DNA from: an uncultured beta proteobacterium
GTDB lineage: Bacteria > Pseudomonadota > Gammaproteobacteria > Burkholderiales > Burkholderiaceae_C
Reading direction: 5' to 3'
Length of the DNA: 39,566 nt
Assembly (NCBI GenBank): GCA_903864505.1
Contig: CAIPGC010000157.1
Span: forward strand, 1-39,566
Shown: one piece after another, positions 32,733 to 39,566 of the stretch
Layout: the number at the start of each line of letters is the position of its first letter
Numbering within the stretch: the first letter of the stretch is position 1
Made by a program: the position numbers and the translations under genes
The notes under the pieces: model-generated
What the model saw: only the letters and a program-made list of their open reading frames with translations
Told to the model about the DNA's origin: nothing
The model's database searches: none

Positions 32733-35155
32733 GTGCAGTCATGCCAGTGGCGGGCGCTGAAAAAACACCAGAACAGGCGTTTTATGAATCGCAAAAGCTG
32801 CCTTCCAACAAACGTGGAATGACCTTTGAGGCGCTGTTCTATCGTCAGCTCCACCACGTTACAGCGCGTATTCACGATACCGAAAATCTCGAACAGATCA
32901 TGCTCGAGGCAAGCCAGGACATCTGCAAGTTGCTCAATGCAGACCGGCTGACCTTGTATGTCGTTAACGAAGACCAGACAGCAATCATTTCCAAGATCAA
33001 GACTGGTTTGAACAGCAGCAGCGATCTCAAGTTACCTATCTCGCCGCAAAGCATTGCGGGATATGCTGCGTTCAGCAAGAAGTCGTTGAACCTCCCCGAC
33101 GTCTACGATGACGAGGCGCTCAAGCAAATTCACCCGTCTCTCACTTTCCTGAAGGTCGTGGACAAACGCTCTGGGTACCGCACGCGGCAAATGCTGGTAG
33201 CCCCGATCTTGGATGGGGACACTTTGCATGGCGTTCTGCAAGTCATCAACAACAAGAGCGATGAACCGTTCGGAGATCTTGAAGTCGATGGCGTTGCCGA
33301 GTTGTGCAAAACCCTTGCCACGGCGATTCGACAGCGCGTCAAGGAAGCCGCCGCCAGTGCTGCGCCCCGCAAAAAGGCAACCAAGTACGATGGACTGGTC
33401 AGCGACGGTGTGATGACCGAAGACGAGCTGAGTCAATGTATCCATGACGCCCGTGAAGCGGCTTGCCCGGTAGAACAACTGCTGATGGCCAATTACAAGA
33501 TCAAGCCACAGCAATTGGGGCCATCACTGGCCAAGTTCTTTAGCGTGCAATACGAGCCTTTCAATCCCGGGCGCATTCGGTCGGAAATGCTGCATGGCGC
33601 TCTGAAGCGCGAGTTTGTGGTCGAGCAGGGGTGGATTCCGCTGGAAGAATCCCCAGAGGGACTGGTCATCATGTGTGTGGACCCCGAGGCTGTGCGCGGT
33701 TCGCGCGTGGTGCCGCAGGTGTTTCCGCGCATCACCAAGTTTGCCTACCGTGTGACCACCTTGCTCGAGTTCCAGGAAACAATGGCCCAGTTGTTCGGCG
33801 GTGCGGCCGACGGAACCACGGTAGACGAACTTCTGGCTGGCATGGACTCTGCGCCGCTCGAAGATGGCTCGGATGACAACTCGCTGGAATCAGCCGCTGC
33901 GGATAACGAACTGGTCAAGTTCGTCAACAAGGTCATCATCGATGCCCACAACCAAAAGGCTTCGGACATTCACATCGAGCCGATGCCGGGTAAGTTCAAG
34001 ACCGGCATCCGTTTTCGCATTGATGGCAGCTTGATTCCTTACGTCGAAGTGCCTGCGCACTTCCGCCAAGCCATGGTCACGCGCCTGAAGATCATGTGCG
34101 ACCTGGACATTTCCGAGCGCCGCAAACCACAGGACGGCAAGATCAAATTCAAAAAATATGGTCCGTTGGATATTGAGTTGCGCGTTGCAACCATTCCATC
34201 GGCCGGCGGTGTTGAAGATGTGGTTATGCGTATTCTGGCGGCGGGTGAGCCGATTCCACTGGAGCAGTTAGGCCTCACACCGCACAACAAAGCGCGGCTG
34301 GAAGCCACGGTCAGTAAACCGTACGGATTGTTTTATGTGTGCGGTCCTACGGGCTCCGGTAAGACTACGACGCTGCACTCCATTCTCAAATTCCTGAACA
34401 CGCCTGACACCAAAATCTGGACCGCCGAAGACCCGGTGGAAATTACCCAAAAGGGCTTGCGGCAGGTGCAGATCAACAAAAAGGCCGGCATCGACTTTGC
34501 CTTGATCATGCGAGCCTTCCTGCGGGCTGACCCGGACATCATCATGGTAGGCGAGTCTCGCGACAAGGAAACCGTGTCCATGGGTGTGGAAGCTTCCCTC
34601 ACCGGCCACTTGGTGTTCTCCACGTTGCATACCAATTCCGCACCCGAATCCATCACACGTTTAATGGACATGGGCATGGACCCGTTCAATTTTGCCGACG
34701 CGCTGTTGGGTATTCTGGCGCAGCGCCTGGCCAAGAAACTTTGTGCCTGCAAGGCATCGTACGTGCCAGATGCAGAAGAGTTACGTCTGTTCGCCGCCGA
34801 GTACGCCGAAGAATTGCGTCACTCCAAAGCCTGGAAGGAAGACTACGCCGGTGAGAGCAAGAAAATGGTCGATAGGTGGATTGAAACCTACGGCGAAAAC
34901 GGCCAGATCAAGCTCTACAAGGCCGTTGGCTGCGATAAGTGCAACAAGACCGGTTACAAGGGCCGTGTCGGTTTACACGAACTCTTGGTAGCGGACGACC
35001 CCGTCAAGAAGCTGATTCAGGAACGAGCACGGGTAGCCGAACTCTTTGCTCAGGCCGTCGAAGGCGGTATGCGGACCCTGAAAATGGATGGTATGGAAAA
35101 AATCATGATGGGTCTGACGGACCTCAAAATGGTTCGGTCGGTGTGTATCAAGTGA
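32729..35155 (+). CDS. GAF-domain PilB/GspE-family secretion ATPase
   Basis: This 808-residue protein has a GAF domain at about 40-205, an N-terminal GspE-like domain (about 215-350) and a complete motor domain: Walker A GPTGSGKT (539-546), the Asp box TAEDPVE (565-571), Walker B-like DPDIIMVGESRD (601-612, with GES where PilB has GEI/GEM) and the His box STLHTN (631-636). The C-terminal zinc site is atypical, C672-A-C674 with C735-x2-C738. The family powers pilus extension or type II secretion. Fusion to a GAF domain, behind a cyclase and a phosphodiesterase, suggests direct cyclic-nucleotide control. pilA follows. Confidence 0.9.
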   Translation: MSAVMPVAGAEKTPEQAFYESQKLPSNKRGMTFEALFYRQLHHVTARIHDTENLEQIMLEASQDICKLLNADRLTLYVVNEDQTAIISKIKTGLNSSSDLKLPISPQSIAGYAAFSKKSLNLPDVYDDEALKQIHPSLTFLKVVDKRSGYRTRQMLVAPILDGDTLHGVLQVINNKSDEPFGDLEVDGVAELCKTLATAIRQRVKEAAASAAPRKKATKYDGLVSDGVMTEDELSQCIHDAREAACPVEQLLMANYKIKPQQLGPSLAKFFSVQYEPFNPGRIRSEMLHGALKREFVVEQGWIPLEESPEGLVIMCVDPEAVRGSRVVPQVFPRITKFAYRVTTLLEFQETMAQLFGGAADGTTVDELLAGMDSAPLEDGSDDNSLESAAADNELVKFVNKVIIDAHNQKASDIHIEPMPGKFKTGIRFRIDGSLIPYVEVPAHFRQAMVTRLKIMCDLDISERRKPQDGKIKFKKYGPLDIELRVATIPSAGGVEDVVMRILAAGEPIPLEQLGLTPHNKARLEATVSKPYGLFYVCGPTGSGKTTTLHSILKFLNTPDTKIWTAEDPVEITQKGLRQVQINKKAGIDFALIMRAFLRADPDIIMVGESRDKETVSMGVEASLTGHLVFSTLHTNSAPESITRLMDMGMDPFNFADALLGILAQRLAKKLCACKASYVPDAEELRLFAAEYAEELRHSKAWKEDYAGESKKMVDRWIETYGENGQIKLYKAVGCDKCNKTGYKGRVGLHELLVADDPVKKLIQERARVAELFAQAVEGGMRTLKMDGMEKIMMGLTDLKMVRSVCIK

Positions 35156-35182
35156 CACCTTGTTCCGTGACAAAAATGTCAC
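35152..35182. promoter_or_regulatory. GTGAC/TGTC elements, candidate PilR upstream sites
   Basis: GTGACAC at 35152-35158 is followed by the perfect inverted repeat GTGACA-AAAA-TGTCAC at 35167-35182; another TGTC is at 35229-35232. PilR in Pseudomonas binds repeated (C/G)TGTC elements upstream of the pilA sigma-54 promoter. The position, about 105-130 bases before the -24 element, fits. Confidence 0.45.
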
Positions 35183-35284
35183 TCTAATGAGCTTCGAGCC
35201 AAATCTTGCTGAGTGAATTGGCAACGAATGTCGTGAATCCTGGTTTTTAGGGCCTTGCAAGGTGAAAATGCAACGCTAGAATGC

Positions 35285-35300
35285 TGGCACGGAACCTGCG
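35285..35300 (+). promoter_or_regulatory. sigma-54 promoter of pilA
   Basis: TGGCACGGAACCTGCG matches the -24/-12 consensus TGGCACG-N4-TTGC with GG and GC at the right spacing. It is 40 bases upstream of the pilA ATG, as expected for PilS/PilR-controlled pilin genes. Confidence 0.8.
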
Positions 35301-35339
35301 ACTTGGTGGGGGCCTGTTTTATTAACCAAGGAGTTTCAT

Positions 35340-35825
35340 ATGAAGCGTTCTCTCCAAAAGGGTTTCACCCTGATCGAATTGATGATCGTTGTCGCGATCA
35401 TCGGTATTTTGGCTGCGGTGGCTTTGCCGGCTTATCAGGACTACACCATTCGTGCAAAGGTTTCGGAAGTTATTCTGGCTGCTTCGCAGTGCAGAACTGG
35501 AGTTACCGAAGTCCGCCAAAGTATCAGCGCCGCTTCTCTTCCGGTTGGCGGTGCATGGGGTTGTGAGTTCGCAGCTGGGGCCAGTGTTGGTCCAACAAAA
35601 TATGTAGCTGGAATTGCGACAAACGATGTTGGCGATATCAGGGTTCTTGTTCAAGGACTTACTCCGAGTATTCCCGCCGCCTCTTATGTCTTGATGACCG
35701 CTACTTTAAATGCAAGTGGTCAGATCAGTGCTTGGCAATGCGGACCTGCTGGCGCTATGCCTGCCAAGTATTTGCCAGGCTCATGCCGTGATCCGTTAAC
35801 TTTGACAGGTACTTTTGCGCCATAA
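35340..35825 (+). CDS. pilA: type IV major pilin
   Basis: A 161-residue prepilin. The leader MKRSLQKG is cut after G8, so mature F1 begins [21 protein letters not shown] with E5 (E13 of the precursor). A globular domain with four cysteines follows (C51, C75, C134, C149); C134-C149 would close the C-terminal disulfide loop. Length and layout fit type IVa pilins. AAGGAG precedes the ATG, a sigma-54 promoter lies upstream and a strong terminator follows. The next gene encodes a PglL-type oligosaccharyltransferase, so the pilin is a likely glycoprotein. Confidence 0.95.
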   Translation: MKRSLQKGFTLIELMIVVAIIGILAAVALPAYQDYTIRAKVSEVILAASQCRTGVTEVRQSISAASLPVGGAWGCEFAAGASVGPTKYVAGIATNDVGDIRVLVQGLTPSIPAASYVLMTATLNASGQISAWQCGPAGAMPAKYLPGSCRDPLTLTGTFAP

Positions 35826-35852
35826 TTTTTCGACTGGAATATTGATCCCTTC

Positions 35853-35879
35853 AAAAGGGCTCTTCGGAGCCCTTTTTTT
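35853..35879 (+). terminator. strong Rho-independent terminator after pilA (UUCG loop)
   Basis: AAAAGGGCTC and GAGCCCTTTT form a 10-bp perfect stem closed by TTCG, followed by T residues to 35879. It lies 27 bases after the pilA stop. The only Shine-Dalgarno-like GGAG for the next gene is inside the loop/3' arm (35866-35869), 13 bases before its ATG. Confidence 0.92.
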
Positions 35880-35882
35880 ATT

Positions 35883-37598
35883 ATGCAGTTCACCGTGACG
35901 CTGAGTATTTCTGCATTGTTTCTTGTTCTCGGCTGGCTAACTGCTGACCATTTCCCACCATGGGTTAGTTGGCACAATGAGTTATGGGTGTTTGCGGCCG
36001 CGCTTTGCTTGGCCGTGGGTGGACTCAGGTCGTTCAAGAAGCACAACCAACAGCTGGTCATTGTTCCTGGACTTGCATGGACAGTGCTTGGATTGTGGTT
36101 TGTGGTGCTAATTCAATGTGTACTGGGAGACATTGGGTTTTATGGCGATGCATTGGTTATTTCGTTCTACCTGTTTTTGTGTTTGTTGGCGCTGATTGCT
36201 GGGCGCTACGCGGTAGCGCAATATCCTCGTAACCATCAGAGAGTGACAAGACTTCTGGCCGTGGATTACTTTGCCATAGTGCTCACGTTTGGCGCCGCGT
36301 GTTCTTCCGCCATTGCATTGGCACAGGCCTTGGGCGTTTCGGAAAATGTGAGTTGGATAACACCTATGCCAGGTTTGCGGCGTCCCGGGGGAAATGTGGG
36401 TCAACCCAACCAGCTTTCGACCTTGCTGCTAATGGGGTTGGCTAGTCTTGTGTATTTGTTCGAAACGAAACGTTTGCAGTTCGCATCAACAATAGCATTG
36501 TATTTATTGTTGATTTGTGGCGTCGCAGTGAGTGAATCACGCGCAGGCATCCTTGGTTTTCTTGTAATGCTTGTGTGGTGGTGGTTACGTTATCGAGCCG
36601 CAGGGCTGCGTGCCAGACCTGGATACGTATTTTTTTGGGGCATTTCGATGCTTGTCCTATTTTGGTATTGGCCGCCAATCTTCTCACAAATCAATGGCGG
36701 TGGATTTGGGGTGGATGAAGCTGCGCGGGTGAACACCAGTGCTGGAGCACGTTTGATTGTCTGGCCACAACTCATTGCGGCAGTATTGGAGCACCCCGGG
36801 TTCGGATGGGGTCTGGGTGAAGTTTCGAAAGCGCATAACTCGGTTCTCCATTCGTACGTAAACAGCGAGCCGTTTACGTATGCACATAATATTGTTCTTG
36901 ACTTGGCAATCGGTATCGGGCTACCGCTTACGTTCGTATTGTTGGTTCTGACGATAACTTGGCTGTGGCGGCGGGTATCCGCCGCTCAAACCCTCCTTCC
37001 ATGGTACTGCTTGGCGTTATTGATTCCGTTCTGTGTGCACTCTATGCTGGAGTTTCCATTTGCCTATGCCTATTTTTTGGCCCCTGCCATGTTTGTCGTG
37101 GGCGTCTTAGAAGGTTGTCTGGCGCCGCAGTTCTATATTCGTCTTCGGTGGTGGCACGCGGTAACGGTTGTTTTCTGCATGACCGTCTTAATGGCATGGA
37201 GTGTGTGCGAGTACATCCGTATTGAAGAGGACTATCGCGTTGCGCGATTTGAGGCACTGCATATTGGGTACACTGATAGTCCACACGTGAGAAGCAAAGT
37301 GATATTGCTAACTCAGTTGGATGCGATGTTGGAATGTTTTCGGATAGTGCCAGAGCCCGTGATGACACAGCAGCGCATTGAGTTGATGCGAAAGGTCGCC
37401 ATACGCTATCCATTTCCAGTCCAACAAAATCGCTACGCCCTGTCTTTAGCTTTGAATGGCAATCCCGACGAAGCACTCCGCCAACTCAAGGTCATACGTG
37501 CCATGCATGGTGAAAAGGCGTTTGCAGGTATCCTTGGAAACTGGAAAGAGCTGTCAGACGGCCAATACCCGCAACTGAAACAACTGCAATTGCCATAG
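35883..37598 (+). CDS. pglL: PglL-type O-oligosaccharyltransferase (Wzy/WaaL superfamily)
   Basis: A 571-residue polytopic membrane protein with about 12 helices. Family patterns are GNVGQPNQ (170-177), SESRAG (217-222), the periplasmic-loop YAHNIVLDL (333-341) and HSMLEFPFAYAYF (386-398). Such enzymes transfer lipid-linked glycans to Ser/Thr of pilin in the periplasm. The soluble C-terminal part is normal for the Wzy_C_2/PglL_A type. The ATG at 35883 is 3 bases after the pilA terminator's T-run, so expression may depend on read-through. Base composition is noticeably more AT-rich than the upstream operons, as is common in glycosylation genes. Confidence 0.85.
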   Translation: MQFTVTLSISALFLVLGWLTADHFPPWVSWHNELWVFAAALCLAVGGLRSFKKHNQQLVIVPGLAWTVLGLWFVVLIQCVLGDIGFYGDALVISFYLFLCLLALIAGRYAVAQYPRNHQRVTRLLAVDYFAIVLTFGAACSSAIALAQALGVSENVSWITPMPGLRRPGGNVGQPNQLSTLLLMGLASLVYLFETKRLQFASTIALYLLLICGVAVSESRAGILGFLVMLVWWWLRYRAAGLRARPGYVFFWGISMLVLFWYWPPIFSQINGGGFGVDEAARVNTSAGARLIVWPQLIAAVLEHPGFGWGLGEVSKAHNSVLHSYVNSEPFTYAHNIVLDLAIGIGLPLTFVLLVLTITWLWRRVSAAQTLLPWYCLALLIPFCVHSMLEFPFAYAYFLAPAMFVVGVLEGCLAPQFYIRLRWWHAVTVVFCMTVLMAWSVCEYIRIEEDYRVARFEALHIGYTDSPHVRSKVILLTQLDAMLECFRIVPEPVMTQQRIELMRKVAIRYPFPVQQNRYALSLALNGNPDEALRQLKVIRAMHGEKAFAGILGNWKELSDGQYPQLKQLQLP

Positions 37599-37688
37599 GC
37601 GTGCAAGTAGATGATTCAATGCAGCGTCGGTGATCGGTGTCGCACAATTCAAGCCTCGTCATAACCTTTCGACCTCGTGACGCATCGC

Positions 37689-37718
37689 ATGGCACTATTG
37701 CGTATCCCTCGCTATATG
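37689..37718 (+). pseudogene. 5' stub of a second PglL-like gene, split by the IS
   Basis: ATG at 37689 followed by nine codons (MALLRIPRYM) runs into the IS target duplication TATATG at 37713-37718. An in-frame GTG at 37677 is an alternative start; a TAA at 37662 closes the frame upstream. Joined to the sequence after the second duplication copy (from 39384), the frame continues without change. Confidence 0.65.
37713..37718 (+). repeat. left copy of 6-bp target-site duplication TATATG
   Basis: TATATG here and at 39378-39383 directly flank the inverted terminal repeats of the IS. Confidence 0.75.
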
Positions 37719-37833
37719 GTCGGCCATGCAAAACCCCAGAAACCCGCATGAACACTAGCTTTTTTGTATAAATCGTGTGCACCAAATCCCTCAAAAACGT
37801 TAATGGCAGAGATACTTTCTAAGGGATTTTGGT

Positions 37834-39354
37834 ATGCAAGCCGTTGACTTTTTCCGCAACCGAATTGACGCGATGATCAACATGAACGATCCCTTGGCAG
37901 TTCTGGCAAGTCGGCTGCCCTGGAGTCAGATCGAAGCGGCGGTAGCTCAGAAGTTTGAACGCCAGAATCGTACCGGTGAAATCCTCAAAGCGCAGGACAT
38001 GTTCGGCACCACCGAGGTTTTGGTGGGCGCCGGTCGCTCCAATGCCGGGCACCCCAAGTTACCCATACGCCTGATGGCCAGCCTCCTGTACCTCAAACAC
38101 AGCTTCAACCTCAGTGATGAAGAACTGGTGGTGCGCTGGAGCGAGAACGTCTTGTGGCAATACTTCAGCGGCCAGACCTACTACGAACACCGCCTGCCCT
38201 GCGATGCCACACAAATTGGACGCTTTCGCCGTGACCTTGGTGAAGACGGCCTGGAGTTGCTGCTCAAAGCCACCATCGACACCGCCGTTGCCATCGATGC
38301 CGTCAAACCCAAAGACCTGGAGCGGGTGATAGTGGACTCGACGGCGCAGGAGAAAGCCATTGCCCACCCGGTGGACAGCCGCTTGCTGGAGATCGCGCGT
38401 CACAAGGTTGTCAGCGCCGCAAAGCGAGTTGGCATTGAATTCAAACAAACCTTCGCCAAAGAAGGCAAGACCTTGCGCTGGAAGGCTGGCGGCTACGCTC
38501 ATGCCAAACAATTTCGGCGTCTGCGCCGGGTACTCAAACGCCAACGCACTATCCTGGGCATCGTCATGCGCGAAGTTCAGCGCAAACTCTTGTTGAACCC
38601 CACTGATAACGTCCTGGCGCTGACATCGCTGAACACCTGGATGGAACGTGCCGAGCGTGTTCGCACCCAGCAGCGAAACGACAAAAACAAGCTGTACGCC
38701 CTGCATGCACCGGAAGTCGAATGTTTGGCAAAAGGCAAAGCACGCAAGCCCTACGAGTTCGGCGTCAAGAGTGCTGTGGTGCTCGCCCACAAACATGGCC
38801 TGATGCTCGGCGCTCGCACTTTCCCCGGCAACCCTTACGACGGCCACATCCTGAGCGCCGTGCTGGAGCAGGCAAGCATCCTGACACAAGACGTTGGCAT
38901 GAAGATCAAACACATCGTGATTGATCTGGGGTTTCGCGGTGTGGACGCAGACAACCCCGACAAAGAGATCATTCACAGAGGCAAGTTCAAGAGTCTGAGC
39001 AAACAGCAAAGGGGCTGGCTCAAGCGGCGAACAGCAGTAGAGCCAGCCATTGGACATTTGAAGTCAGACCACCGTATGGATCGGTGTTGGTTGCAGGGTT
39101 CGCTGGGCGACGCCTTGCACATGATTGGTTGTGCTGCGGGCTACAACCTGCGCTGGCTACTACGCGCCATTGCCCGGCTGGGCATAGGGGCACTTTTTTT
39201 GCGTCTGTTGCAGGCAGCACTCTCAAAACAGCACCCAACAGCACGCTCATACCGAACGCTTGGGACCTCGTGGCTGGACAGCGTGCGAAATTGGGTTGAC
39301 ACCGTGGTGGTCAAGAAACCCGCTTTTGGTCACGCTGCGCTGGGTGCATTTTGA
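37834..39354 (+). CDS. IS5-family DDE transposase
   Basis: A 506-residue transposase. The N-terminal DUF772-like part contains HPKLPIRLMASLLYLKHSFN and SDEELVVRWSENVLWQYFSG (94-113). The DDE triad is visible: D168 (VIVDST), D364 (HIVIDLGFRGVD) and E403 (AVEPAIGHLKSDHRM). It is longer than IS5 InsH (about 330-340 residues), mainly from an insertion between the first and second Asp that contains a basic coiled region (about 215-290). The frame is intact from the ATG after AAGGGA, so the element should be active. Confidence 0.92.
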   Translation: MQAVDFFRNRIDAMINMNDPLAVLASRLPWSQIEAAVAQKFERQNRTGEILKAQDMFGTTEVLVGAGRSNAGHPKLPIRLMASLLYLKHSFNLSDEELVVRWSENVLWQYFSGQTYYEHRLPCDATQIGRFRRDLGEDGLELLLKATIDTAVAIDAVKPKDLERVIVDSTAQEKAIAHPVDSRLLEIARHKVVSAAKRVGIEFKQTFAKEGKTLRWKAGGYAHAKQFRRLRRVLKRQRTILGIVMREVQRKLLLNPTDNVLALTSLNTWMERAERVRTQQRNDKNKLYALHAPEVECLAKGKARKPYEFGVKSAVVLAHKHGLMLGARTFPGNPYDGHILSAVLEQASILTQDVGMKIKHIVIDLGFRGVDADNPDKEIIHRGKFKSLSKQQRGWLKRRTAVEPAIGHLKSDHRMDRCWLQGSLGDALHMIGCAAGYNLRWLLRAIARLGIGALFLRLLQAALSKQHPTARSYRTLGTSWLDSVRNWVDTVVVKKPAFGHAALGAF

Positions 39355-39362
39355 AAAATGAA

Positions 39363-39377
39363 TTTTGCATGGCCGAC
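39363..39377 (-). repeat. right inverted terminal repeat of the IS
   Basis: TTTTGCATGGCCGAC is the exact reverse complement of 37719-37733. It contains an ATG (39369) that is in frame with the interrupted host gene. Confidence 0.85.
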
Positions 39378-39566
39378 TATATGGCAGTCTGGTTGCTCCG
39401 CACATTACTCGTCTTTCCCTGGCTGAACCCGGTTGCCAATGGACCCTCGTCTGCGGCGGTGCCATGGCTGATGGCCGTAGCATGCGTCGTGGGGGTGTGG
39501 CAGTTCTGCATGCAACTCACGGGGCCAATAGTCGTAGGAGCATGGTTGCTGGCAGCACTACTCAGC
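39369..39566 (+). CDS. second PglL-like oligosaccharyltransferase, IS-disrupted 5' end, cut by window edge
   Basis: From the ATG inside the IS end the frame reads MADYM, then AVWLLRTLLVFPWLNPVANG and further hydrophobic sequence to the window edge. The FPWLNP...GPSSAAVPWL pattern is typical of the N-terminus of PglL/Wzy-type ligases. The natural start was probably ATG 37689 on the other side of the IS. The new in-frame ATG could still give a protein with an altered first few residues, so the gene may be functional. It would be a second ligase in tandem with the one at 35883. Confidence 0.65.
   Translation, partial: MADYMAVWLLRTLLVFPWLNPVANGPSSAAVPWLMAVACVVGVWQFCMQLTGPIVVGAWLLAALLS

Larger units (their letters stand above)
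37719..39377 (+). mobile_element. IS5-like insertion sequence, 1659 bp
   Basis: The ends are the perfect 15-bp inverted repeats GTCGGCCATGCAAAA (37719-37733) and TTTTGCATGGCCGAC (39363-39377), flanked by TATATG duplications. One transposase gene fills the element. Upstream of its ATG, ACC-AAATCCCT (37781-37791) and AGGGATTT-T-GGT (37822-37833) can pair and hide the ribosome site AAGGGA, a known way for IS elements to block expression from outside transcripts. The insertion appears intact and probably recent, since duplications and repeats are perfect. Confidence 0.88.

Noticed and set aside
35167-35182. CRP/Vfr site for cAMP control of pilA
   Set aside because: GTGA and TCAC are separated by 8 bases instead of the 6 required by the CRP/Vfr consensus; TGTC elements for PilR fit better.
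38059-39057. 332-codon minus-strand frame inside the IS
   Set aside because: It mirrors the transposase gene and has no recognisable domain; the DDE transposase on the plus strand explains the element.

Overview
This window looks like chromosomal DNA of a betaproteobacterium of the order Burkholderiales, most likely family Comamonadaceae (Rhodoferax/Polaromonas/Acidovorax-like). The signs are the GC-rich coding style, the neighbourhood recA-recX / sucC-sucD / TerC / type IV pilin / PglL, a topoisomerase III with a SWIB tail, and a recA-recX intergenic repeat of a type I associate with Comamonadaceae. The species call is inference. The window is dense: no gene-free stretch exceeds 300 bases, and I found no tRNA, rRNA or CRISPR array.

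Layout. (1) 1-4919, minus strand: a phosphorelay operon. It holds a receiver-NarX-type kinase, a NarL/LuxR regulator, a membrane Cache-PAS-PAS kinase of the HisKA_2 class, a single-domain receiver, and the first 37 codons of a membrane protein that runs off the edge. (2) 5094-10169: an acyl-CoA/acetyl-phosphate module, made of a MaoC-phosphotransacetylase fusion, acetate kinase and a convergent PhaC-like DUF3141 protein. (3) 10360-16852: an HDOD protein, a PlsC-like acyltransferase, topoisomerase III ending in a SWIB domain, a divergent SET-domain methyltransferase, birA and a SPOR-type protein. (4) 16868-19573, minus strand: a TctE/QseC-like two-component pair and a MarR regulator. (5) 19714-25305: recA (two LexA-type boxes upstream), recX, argC (minus strand), sucCD and a TerC-family membrane protein.

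(6) 25418-35155 is the most interesting region: six tightly spaced co-directional genes. In order they encode a CHASE2 Ser/Thr kinase, a PP2C phosphatase, a double-FHA protein, a CHASE2 adenylate cyclase, a metallo-beta-lactamase-fold cyclic-nucleotide phosphodiesterase, and a GAF-fused PilB/GspE-type ATPase. The major pilin gene follows with its own sigma-54 promoter. I read this as a signalling cassette that links two extracytoplasmic CHASE2 sensors, by reversible Thr phosphorylation and by a cyclic-nucleotide loop, to a secretion/pilus motor. (7) 35340-39566: pilA, a strong terminator, a PglL-type pilin oligosaccharyltransferase, and a 1659-bp IS5-like element inserted with a 6-bp duplication near the start of a second PglL-like gene. 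Removing the element restores that gene's reading frame exactly.

All coordinates and motifs were read by eye. Family names come from recognised motifs, not from a search.
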